Assembly: GCA_016290335.1 (NCBI GenBank)
Contig: JAEETM010000012.1
Location: 1-60,966, forward strand
Direction of reading: 5' to 3'
DNA: 60,966 nt
Source of the DNA: Treponema sp.
Lineage (GTDB): Bacteria > Spirochaetota > Spirochaetia > Treponematales > Treponemataceae
In this document: positions 51,877 to 59,527 of the stretch, one piece after another
Layout: the number at the start of each line of letters is the position of its first letter
Numbering within the stretch: the first letter of the stretch is position 1
The notes under the pieces: generated by a model
The model's input: the letters and a program-made list of their open reading frames with translations, nothing else
The model's database searches: none
What the model was told of the DNA's origin: nothing
Translations under genes and position numbers: made by a program

Positions 51877-53096
51877 TGAACCAGAATACACTTAAACCAG
51901 ACTATAAAAAAATAGCAGAAGAATACGGTACTCCATCTTATGTATTTGACATTTCCCTGCTTCAGGAACGAATGCGTCAGATAAAGCAGTTAGCTGGTAA
52001 TAAAATCCACTTATGCTATTCAATAAAGGCAAACCCTTTTCTTATTCCAGCAATGCTTGAACTTGATTGCATAGAAAAGCTTGAAGTTTGCAGCCCTGGC
52101 GAACTTGATATCTGCAAAGCTTATTCTGTTTTGCCGGAAAAAATAATCTATTCAGGTGTAAATAAAACTCAGCAAAATATTCACGAAGCAGTAAGTTACA
52201 AAGCCGGAATCTACACTGCGGAATCAATTTTGCAAGTCCAGGAATTAGAAGAAGAAGGAAAACTCAATGGCAAAGTTCTTCCAGTTTTGTTAAGACTTAC
52301 AGCCGCAAGTCAATTTGGAATGTCAAAGGAAGATTTATACTCAATCATTTCTGAACGTAACAATTACAGTCATATCCAGATTAAAGGAATCCATTATTTT
52401 GCAGGAACACAGCGCAAACGTTCAACAGAACAGCAGAAAGACATTCAAACTCTGGAAGCTGTAATGAATGAACTTAAAGAAAAATATGATTTTACAACAG
52501 AAAAAATAGAATATGGTCCGGGGCTTCCTCATCCATATTTTGAAGGTGATGATTTTTCTGACACACTTGCTCCGCTTAAAGCAATTATTCCAGATTTACA
52601 GCGGCTTTCTTCCAAAACTGAGCTTACAATAGAAGCAGGACGTTTTTTTGTTTCTGACTGCGGTACGTACCTCACAACAGTTATGGATACAAAAAATAAT
52701 GCAGAAACAAATTATGTTATTCTGGATGGCGGTATAAATCATCTTGCTTATCTTGGCCAGATTATGGGAATGAAGGTGCCCGTAATTGAAGTTGTTTCTA
52801 AAAGCACAGCTAAATCATCAACTGAACCACAAAATTATATTGAACAAACCTTATGCGGAAGTCTCTGTACTACCGCTGATGTTCTTGTAAGAAAAGTTTC
52901 ACTACCCGCTTTACAATACGGCGATACACTTGCCTTTAAAAACTGCGGTGCTTATTCCATTACAGAAGGAATGTACCTTTTCTTAAGCAGAACCATGCCA
53001 AAGGTTATTTTATATAACAGTACAAAGCCCGACAGCCAGAAGATAATTGTTGCAAGAGATTTTGTAGAGTCTTCTGCATTGAACAGTCTACATTGA
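51876..53096 (+). CDS. Fold-type III PLP decarboxylase (LysA/DAPDC-like)
   Basis: The 406-residue protein has YGTPSYVFDISLLQERMR and the PLP lysine in HLCYSIKANPF. EVCSPGEL, the GIHYFAGTQ loop, EAGRFFVSDCG and CGSLCTTADVL with the catalytic Cys region complete the pattern. This is the diaminopimelate/ornithine decarboxylase family. It starts at the stop of the DltA-like gene (1-nt overlap). Placed between adenylating ligase and carrier protein, it may decarboxylate or racemise the amino acid. Similar ligase-decarboxylase-carrier sets occur in exosortase-linked glycan clusters of other bacteria. Confidence 0.88.
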   Translation: MNQNTLKPDYKKIAEEYGTPSYVFDISLLQERMRQIKQLAGNKIHLCYSIKANPFLIPAMLELDCIEKLEVCSPGELDICKAYSVLPEKIIYSGVNKTQQNIHEAVSYKAGIYTAESILQVQELEEEGKLNGKVLPVLLRLTAASQFGMSKEDLYSIISERNNYSHIQIKGIHYFAGTQRKRSTEQQKDIQTLEAVMNELKEKYDFTTEKIEYGPGLPHPYFEGDDFSDTLAPLKAIIPDLQRLSSKTELTIEAGRFFVSDCGTYLTTVMDTKNNAETNYVILDGGINHLAYLGQIMGMKVPVIEVVSKSTAKSSTEPQNYIEQTLCGSLCTTADVLVRKVSLPALQYGDTLAFKNCGAYSITEGMYLFLSRTMPKVILYNSTKPDSQKIIVARDFVESSALNSLH

Positions 53097-53148
53097 ACAG
53101 ATTGATAAAATAATTTATTATTAATAGAGATAATAAAGAGGAATACCT

Positions 53149-53376
53149 ATGGAAGAACTGATTAAAATATTAAAAGATGTTAAAGAAGATGTTGATTATG
53201 AAAACTGTACTACCCTTATTGATGACGGATTTTTAGATTCTTTTGACATCATCCAGATTATTACAGCCTTAAATGACAATTACGATATAGAAATCCCTGC
53301 TTCAGAAATTATTCCGGCTAATTTTAACAGTGCTGCTACACTTTTAAAAATGGTTGAACGCCTGCAGGAAGAATAG
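53149..53376 (+). CDS. Aminoacyl/acyl carrier protein (DltC-like)
   Basis: The 75-residue acidic helical protein has DDGFLDSFDIIQII, with the phosphopantetheine Ser in FLDSFD as in DltC. It is the presumed acceptor of the DltA-like enzyme and donor for the MBOAT protein. AGAGGA precedes the ATG. Size is normal for a free-standing carrier protein. Confidence 0.88.
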   Translation: MEELIKILKDVKEDVDYENCTTLIDDGFLDSFDIIQIITALNDNYDIEIPASEIIPANFNSAATLLKMVERLQEE

Positions 53377-53382
53377 AGTTTA

Positions 53383-54321
53383 ATGAGCTTTAAGACAATG
53401 GAGTCTTCAAACATACAGGTCTCCATAATTATAGTAAACTACAATACAAAAGCATTTCTCTCCGACTGCCTTAAATCAATTTATAAGCATACAAGTGGAA
53501 TTGAATATGAAATTATAGTTTCCGACAATGGCTCTACAGATGGCTCACTTCAAATGCTTGAAACAGATTTTCCAAAGGTTAAGGTTATTGCAAATGGTAA
53601 AAACCTTGGCTTTGGAGCCGCAAATAACCGTGCGCTTGATGTTGCCACCGGAAAATATATTTTTTATCTTAACAGCGACACAATTCTCCTTAATAATGCA
53701 GTAAAGCTTTTTTATGATTATTTTGAAGAACATGATGATGGAAAACTTGGAGCAATTGGAGCAAACCTTCTTGATAAAAACAATAATGTAATCCATTCTT
53801 ATGGAACCTTTGCCGGCTTTAAGCTTTCATTCAAACAGCTTTTAAAAATGTCTGTTTCAAACTTCATTCTTTCAGTTATGTATATTTTAATAATATCCCC
53901 TGCCCGTTTTGCACATTCTAATACAACCGCATTTTATACTGGACAAGTTGATTATGTTACCGGTGCAGATTTATTTCTTAAAAAAAATGATTCTGCCCGT
54001 TTTGATGAAGCTTTTTTTCTATATTTTGAAGAAGCAGATTTACAGCGCCAGCTTTCAAAGTCTGGAAAAACAATTCTCATGATTGACGGTCCTTTGATTC
54101 AGCATCTTTGTGGTGGTTCAGTCGGCTCAGACTTTTCAATTAAAAGAAAAGCAAGCTTCAGCCGCATTCAGTTTGAATTAAGCCGTGTTCGTTTCTTAAA
54201 AAAATACAATCATAAACCTGTAAGACTTTTTTTTATAAAGCTTCTTATCACTCTAATCTGGTTGAATCCTTTTTTAATCAAAGCCACAAGAAAATATATA
54301 AAACAATTGTGGAGAATATAA
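53383..54321 (+). CDS. GT2 family glycosyltransferase (rhamnosyltransferase-like)
   Basis: The 312-residue protein has VSIIIVNYNTKAFLSDCLKS, IVSDNGSTDGSLQML, NLGFGAANNRAL and FYLNSDTILL. FFLYFEEADLQRQLSKSG is the WbbL-like signature of many rhamnosyltransferases. A C-terminal membrane-associated helix is likely. It starts 7 nt after the carrier protein gene. Confidence 0.87.
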   Translation: MSFKTMESSNIQVSIIIVNYNTKAFLSDCLKSIYKHTSGIEYEIIVSDNGSTDGSLQMLETDFPKVKVIANGKNLGFGAANNRALDVATGKYIFYLNSDTILLNNAVKLFYDYFEEHDDGKLGAIGANLLDKNNNVIHSYGTFAGFKLSFKQLLKMSVSNFILSVMYILIISPARFAHSNTTAFYTGQVDYVTGADLFLKKNDSARFDEAFFLYFEEADLQRQLSKSGKTILMIDGPLIQHLCGGSVGSDFSIKRKASFSRIQFELSRVRFLKKYNHKPVRLFFIKLLITLIWLNPFLIKATRKYIKQLWRI

Positions 54322-54322
54322 T

Positions 54323-55399
54323 ATGAAAAAATATTCAAAGATTGTAATAAACGGAAGATTTCTTACTCAAAAGCTTACCGGAGTTCAACGCTACGCCCTT
54401 GAAATTACAAAAGCATTAGATTCAATGATTGAAAATGAATCTGTTTCAATTGAGTTAGCCGTACCAGCAAATGTTGAAAATCTCCCAGAGCTTAAACATA
54501 TAAAAACAGTTTTTATTGGAAAAAAATCAGGCATAATCTGGGAACAAACAGAATTATCCCGTTATCTGAATAAATCAAAAGCACTTGGGCTTCATTTATG
54601 CAATTCAGTTCCTTTTTTTTCACCAAAAGGAATTGTTTGCGTACACGATATAACTTATAAAGTTAATCCACAGTTTATTACAACAAAGCATCTTTTTCTT
54701 GCAAGAATCTGGCACCTTATTCAATACAGATTTGCCTTAAAAAAATCTCTTCACGTTTTTACTGTTTCCCAATATTCAAAAGACGAAATCATAAAAAATT
54801 ATCATATAGCTCCAGATAAGATTTCTGTTGCCTATAACGGCTGGCAGCATTTTTCAACAACAATTTCGCAGGATATATCTTTTGAAAAATCATTTCCAAA
54901 GCTTAAAGCAGGAGAATACTTTTTTTCTCTCGCAACAGCTGCTAAAAATAAAAATTTTCCATGGATTGTTGAAGCAGCAGGAAAAGCACCGGAAACAGAT
55001 TTTGTTGTTGCAGGCAAAATTGATTTACAGAAGCTTGGAAATACAATCGGAGACAATCTTCCTTCAAATCTGATTCTGCTTGGTTATGTTTCTGATGATG
55101 AAGCTAAATTACTTATGAAAAACTGTAAGGCCTTTTTGTTTCCATCCTTTTACGAAGGTTTTGGAATACCGCCACTTGAAGCACTTGCTATGGGAGCCCG
55201 TGTAATCTGCTCTAATGCTGCATGTCTGCCCGAAGTTTTTAAAGATTCAGTTTATTATATAGATCCAAATACTCCATCCCCAGATTTACAGGAGCTTCTC
55301 AAACAGAAAGTAACAGATTCAGCAGAGCTTCTTAAGCTTTATGACTGGAAAAAGTCTGCACAAAGCTATTTTATAACAATAAAAAAGTATCTGGATTAA
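54323..55399 (+). CDS. GT4 family glycosyltransferase
   Basis: The 358-residue GT-B protein begins VINGRFLTQKLTGVQRYALE, a hallmark of mannosyl/rhamnosyl-type GT4 enzymes. It has the HDITY motif, FTVSQYSKDEI, GYVSDDEAKLLM and the donor site PSFYEGFGIPPLEALAMG. It starts 2 nt after the GT2 gene and ends just before a promoter-like TATAAT. Acceptor and donor are unknown. Confidence 0.9.
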   Translation: MKKYSKIVINGRFLTQKLTGVQRYALEITKALDSMIENESVSIELAVPANVENLPELKHIKTVFIGKKSGIIWEQTELSRYLNKSKALGLHLCNSVPFFSPKGIVCVHDITYKVNPQFITTKHLFLARIWHLIQYRFALKKSLHVFTVSQYSKDEIIKNYHIAPDKISVAYNGWQHFSTTISQDISFEKSFPKLKAGEYFFSLATAAKNKNFPWIVEAAGKAPETDFVVAGKIDLQKLGNTIGDNLPSNLILLGYVSDDEAKLLMKNCKAFLFPSFYEGFGIPPLEALAMGARVICSNAACLPEVFKDSVYYIDPNTPSPDLQELLKQKVTDSAELLKLYDWKKSAQSYFITIKKYLD

Positions 55400-55433
55400 G
55401 TGAAATTGATTAAAAACACGTTAACAGTTAAAA

Positions 55434-55453
55434 TATAATATTATTTTTTGAGG
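55434..55453 (+). promoter_or_regulatory. TATAAT-GAGG module before the YidC-sulfatase gene
   Basis: TATAAT at 55434-55439 is followed by an A/T stretch with six T and GAGG (55450-55453), 5 nt before the ATG. This is nearly the same as the module at 36260. It may start a second transcription unit of the locus. Confidence 0.5.
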
Positions 55454-55458
55454 TTAAA

Positions 55459-58185
55459 ATGCTCGATTTTTTATACTCTATAATCATACATCCACTTTAT
55501 CAACTTGTAGAATTATTTTATTACGTCAGCTGGAAGGTTTTACGAAATCCCGGATTTTCAGTCCTTGTAGTAAGCTTTGCCGTTTCGTTTTTCTGTCTTC
55601 CCCTATATGTAATTGCAGAAAAATGGCAGGAAACAGAACGCCAGATACAAAAAAAATTAAAGTCTGGAATTGACAGAATAAAAAAGACATTTAAAGGCGA
55701 TGAACAATATATGATTCTTTCTACCTATTACAAACAGAATCATTATCATCCTATGATGGCCTTACGTTCTTCAATCAGTCTTGCAATTCAGATTCCTTTT
55801 TTTATTGCAGCTTATAAATATCTGAGCAATCTTGGAGATTTAAAGGGCTTCAGTTTTTTCTTTATAAAAGATATGGGTGCACCCGATGCAGCATTTACAA
55901 TCGGAAGCTTTAAGGTAAATATTCTTCCAATTGCAATGACTTTAATCAACATTATTGCAGGAGCCATTTACAGTAAAGGACATCCAATAAAAGAAAAAAT
56001 CCAGATTTATGTTACTGCACTTGTATTTTTAGTACTGCTCTACAATTCACCAAGCGGTCTTGTTGTATACTGGACAATGAACAATCTGTTCAGCCTTATA
56101 AAAAATGTGTTTTACAAAATGAAGCATCCAGTCTGGGTACTTTATGGCTGTTTATGTGTATTAGCTTTGGGAGCAGACTGGTTTATTCTTTTCAGACAAA
56201 CAGGATTTTTGTACAGAAGAATTATGCTTATGTCCGCAATTTCCATTGTCTTTATAATGCCTCTTGTACTTAAGTTTATTAATTTTATTGTAGAAAAACC
56301 ATTCCATTATCTGGCTGAAAATAAAGCAGCAAGAACAAAACTGTTTCTTACAACCTGCATTGCACTGGCATTACTTACAGGATTTACATTACCTTCTTAT
56401 GTTGTTTCTTCTTCACCAATGGAGTTTTCTTTTGTAGATTCTTATAATTCGCCATTCTTCTTTTTATTTCATTCTTTATGGCAGACAATTGGTTTCTGTA
56501 TTTTCTGGCCATGCTGTATTTACTTTATGTTTGGCAAAAAGACTCAAACCATTATGACCCTGTTTGGAACAATTATGTGCGTCTGTGCAGTTGTAAATGC
56601 ATTCGCTTTTGGTGGTAATTACGGCACTCTTTCAAATCTTCTTACTTTTTCCGATGCTGGTGCACTAAAACCGACAAATACAAAAGCACTTATAAATCTT
56701 GCAATTCTTCTTATTCCAACAATTATTGTATTACTTCTGCTTATTCTGAAAAAATTGAACTGGCTTACAGCACTTTGCAGCGTACTGATTATTACTAATT
56801 TGGGAATCTCTTTTGTGCATGGCATAACAATCCAGAAAGGATATAAACAGGCAAAAGAAATAAAAGAAGCTTCAAATAATGCAGTAAGCACTGCTTCAGA
56901 TATAAAGCCTATTTTTAATCTAAGTAAAACTGGAAAAAACGTCTTTATAGTTATGCTGGACAGGGCAATAAACGGTTATGTTCCATATATATTTGATGAA
57001 AATCAGGAGCTTTACCGTCAATTCGATGGATTTAAGCTTTTTAATAATACAGTTTCTTATGCTGACCATACACTTGTTGGTTCTCCTCCAATGTACGGTG
57101 GATATGATTACACTCCTTACGAAATGAATGAACGTTCAGATATTTCTTTATTAACTAAGCATAATGAAGCAATTACAGTACTCCCTCTTTTATTTGACCA
57201 GAATGGTTATGATTCAACAGTTACAGACATGTCCTGGGCAAATTACAGCTGGATTTCTGATTTAAGAATCTATGATAAATATCCAACAATTCACAAATGT
57301 CCAACAATCCGTGTTTATACAGATGTATGGCTTAAGCTTCACCCTGAAGCCGCTTCTGCAACAGCAAGAAGTGATTTGTTAAAGAGAAACTTTATATGGT
57401 TCAGCTTCCTTAAAACAATGCCTCTTTATTTCAGAGATTCAATTTATGAAGACGGTTTCTGGTGGAATACAAATATGTCTCTGGAAAACCTGCAGGACGT
57501 AGTAAATAACTATGCTGCGCTCGACCTTTTACCGGAGCTTACAGCAACAGATTCTTCAAAGCCTACATTTACTTATCTTGTAAACGAAATGACTCACGAG
57601 CCTCATTATCTTCAGGTTCCAGATTATGTACCTATGTCAGAAGTTACAGATATTGGTAACGGAGTATTTTCTAAGGAAGTTCATTATCATGCAAATGCAG
57701 GTGCATTAAAACGTCTGGGTGAGTTCTTTGATTATTTAAAAGATAATAATGTTTATGATAATACAAGAATTATTATCGTAGCAGATCACGGAGCGGGTCT
57801 TGATACAAAAATCAGTCCGGATCAATCACAGGCAAAGCTTCCTTTCAGAATAGAAGCCTTAAATCCATTATTGATGTATAAAGACTTTAACTCTCATGGT
57901 AATTTGCAGATTGACAGTACTTTTATGACAAATGCAGATACTCCTGACTTAGCCGTTTCCAGTTTGATTGAAGATGCAAAAAATCCATTTACTGGAAATC
58001 CTATTCACCAGCCGGAAAAAAAGAAAAAAGTTTTTGTACTTGATAATCACGGCTGGTCCCCAGATTCGCACAATAAAAATACTTTTAAAATAACTGATTC
58101 CGAATGGTATTCCGTAAAGGACAGCATTCTTGAACCAGAGAATTGGAGTCATGAAACTCCATACACTTCAAAGGAGGGAAAATAA
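55459..58185 (+). CDS. YidC/Oxa1-like insertase fused to a sulfatase-type phosphotransferase domain
   Basis: The 908-residue protein begins with a YidC-like core (about residues 1-225). That core has HYHPMMALRSSISLAIQIPF, then FIAAYKYLSNLGDLKGFS, with ILPIAMTLINIIAG and LLYNSPSGLVVYWTMNNLFS, closely matching membrane insertases. More membrane helices follow (about 225-475). A periplasmic alkaline-phosphatase/sulfatase-like domain runs from about 490 to 870: FIVMLDRA with Asp501, a Ser/Thr-containing loop SYADHTLVGSPPMYGG, THEPH near 711 and VADHG at 774-778. The second domain resembles LTA-synthase and phosphoethanolamine-transferase folds. A phospho-polyol transferase on surface glycan is my inference. 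Confidence 0.85.
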   Translation: MLDFLYSIIIHPLYQLVELFYYVSWKVLRNPGFSVLVVSFAVSFFCLPLYVIAEKWQETERQIQKKLKSGIDRIKKTFKGDEQYMILSTYYKQNHYHPMMALRSSISLAIQIPFFIAAYKYLSNLGDLKGFSFFFIKDMGAPDAAFTIGSFKVNILPIAMTLINIIAGAIYSKGHPIKEKIQIYVTALVFLVLLYNSPSGLVVYWTMNNLFSLIKNVFYKMKHPVWVLYGCLCVLALGADWFILFRQTGFLYRRIMLMSAISIVFIMPLVLKFINFIVEKPFHYLAENKAARTKLFLTTCIALALLTGFTLPSYVVSSSPMEFSFVDSYNSPFFFLFHSLWQTIGFCIFWPCCIYFMFGKKTQTIMTLFGTIMCVCAVVNAFAFGGNYGTLSNLLTFSDAGALKPTNTKALINLAILLIPTIIVLLLLILKKLNWLTALCSVLIITNLGISFVHGITIQKGYKQAKEIKEASNNAVSTASDIKPIFNLSKTGKNVFIVMLDRAINGYVPYIFDENQELYRQFDGFKLFNNTVSYADHTLVGSPPMYGGYDYTPYEMNERSDISLLTKHNEAITVLPLLFDQNGYDSTVTDMSWANYSWISDLRIYDKYPTIHKCPTIRVYTDVWLKLHPEAASATARSDLLKRNFIWFSFLKTMPLYFRDSIYEDGFWWNTNMSLENLQDVVNNYAALDLLPELTATDSSKPTFTYLVNEMTHEPHYLQVPDYVPMSEVTDIGNGVFSKEVHYHANAGALKRLGEFFDYLKDNNVYDNTRIIIVADHGAGLDTKISPDQSQAKLPFRIEALNPLLMYKDFNSHGNLQIDSTFMTNADTPDLAVSSLIEDAKNPFTGNPIHQPEKKKKVFVLDNHGWSPDSHNKNTFKITDSEWYSVKDSILEPENWSHETPYTSKEGK

Positions 58186-59441
58186 TGACATCACTAATTC
58201 TTTACATCGACCCCGGCACCGGTTCAATGCTTTTTTCTATCCTTATTGGTGCCGCCGCTACACTTTTCTTTTTAGGAAAAGCAGCCTGGATAAAATTAAA
58301 GCTTCTTTTTTCAGCAAAAAAGAATGGTGTTTCTACAACCGCTGATTCAAATTATAAACAGTACGTAATCTATAACGAAGGACTTCAATACTGGAATACT
58401 TTCAAGCCTGTCTGCGATGAGTTTGAAAAACGACAGATTGAACTCACCTACTACACTTCTGCAGAAAAAGACCCGTGCTTTGAACAGAACTACAAGTTCG
58501 TTAAACCTGAGTTTATCGGCGAAGGAAACCTTGCTTTTGTAAAACTCAATATGCTTAGTGCCGGTATTGTACTTATGACTACTCCTGGCCTGCAGGTTTA
58601 TCAGCTTAAACGAAGTAAACGTGTAAAACACTACACTCATGTACTTCACGCTCCAAGTGATGCAACCATGTACAGGCTTTTCGGTATAGATTATTTTGAT
58701 TCTGTTTTACTTTCAGGTGATTATCAGAAAGATGATATACGTATTCTTGAGCATCATCGTGAATTAAAGGAAAAAGAGCTTGTTGTTGTGGGCTGCCCAT
58801 ATCTTGATACACTTAAGCAGAAAATGGAATCTATTCCGGCAGAAGAAAACCACACCTTTACAGTTCTTGTTTCTCCAAGCTGGGGAGCAAGTGCACTTCT
58901 TTCTAAATACGGCGAAAAGCTTCTTGACCCGCTTTTAGCAACAGGCTGGAATATTATAGTCCGTCCACATCCTCAATCAAAAAAATCAGAAAAAGATATG
59001 CTTGACCGTCTTACAGAAAAATACAGGGATTCAAAAAATCTTATCTGGGATTATGAGCGCGATAACATTTATTCCATGAAAAAATCTGATATTATGATTT
59101 CGGACTTTTCAGGTATTATCTACGACTATACCTTCCTTTGTGATAAGCCTGTAATGTACGTTAATTCCGAACTGGACCTTATGCCTTACGATGCTTACGA
59201 TTTAGGTGAATCACGAGCATACGGTAAAGATATCTGGCAGTTTAATACAATTAAGAAAATTGGTATTGAATTAAAACAGGAACAGTTTGATAATATAAAG
59301 GAAGTAATTCAAGCAGCAAGCGATTCAAAAGAACTTGCAGAGCTTAGACAAATTGCTAAATCGGAAGCCTGGATGAATGAAGGCAATGCCGGAAAAGCAA
59401 TTGCAGATTTTATGATAAACAAAAAAATGGAAGATTTGTAA
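58185..59441 (+). CDS. CDP-glycerol glycerophosphotransferase-like protein with N-terminal membrane anchor
   Basis: The 418-residue protein opens with YIDPGTGSMLFSILIGAAAT, a short membrane anchor with the D-P-G-T-G-S motif. It then has HVLHAPSDATMYRL, VSPSWGASALL, IIVRPHPQSKKSE and MISDFSGIIYDYTFLCDKP, the TagB/TagF catalytic elements. It starts in a TAATG overlap with the YidC-sulfatase gene and has a good AAAGGAGG. It may make or transfer the phospho-polyol group that the sulfatase-like domain handles outside. Confidence 0.85.
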   Translation: MTSLILYIDPGTGSMLFSILIGAAATLFFLGKAAWIKLKLLFSAKKNGVSTTADSNYKQYVIYNEGLQYWNTFKPVCDEFEKRQIELTYYTSAEKDPCFEQNYKFVKPEFIGEGNLAFVKLNMLSAGIVLMTTPGLQVYQLKRSKRVKHYTHVLHAPSDATMYRLFGIDYFDSVLLSGDYQKDDIRILEHHRELKEKELVVVGCPYLDTLKQKMESIPAEENHTFTVLVSPSWGASALLSKYGEKLLDPLLATGWNIIVRPHPQSKKSEKDMLDRLTEKYRDSKNLIWDYERDNIYSMKKSDIMISDFSGIIYDYTFLCDKPVMYVNSELDLMPYDAYDLGESRAYGKDIWQFNTIKKIGIELKQEQFDNIKEVIQAASDSKELAELRQIAKSEAWMNEGNAGKAIADFMINKKMEDL

Positions 59442-59461
59442 CGCAAATACGTTACAAATCT
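59432..59461 (+). terminator. Perfect hairpin at the end of the glycerophosphotransferase-like gene
   Basis: AGATTTGTAACG and CGTTACAAATCT form a 12-bp perfect stem around CAAATA, and the stop codon lies within the left arm. The U-rich tail is short (GCTATTTTG), so it may terminate weakly or stabilise the 3' end. A second hairpin follows. Confidence 0.6.
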
Positions 59462-59479
59462 GCTATTTTGCAATTCTAG

Positions 59480-59506
59480 GAAACGCTGCGCCATTGCTCG
59501 CGTTTC
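59480..59506 (+). terminator. Second hairpin before the pntC-like gene
   Basis: GAAACGC (59480-59486) pairs with GCGTTTC (59500-59506) and is followed by TTTA. It lies between the hairpin at 59432 and the ribosome site AGGAG at 59516-59520. Confidence 0.45.
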
Positions 59507-59527
59507 TTTAAACACAGGAGTAATAAT

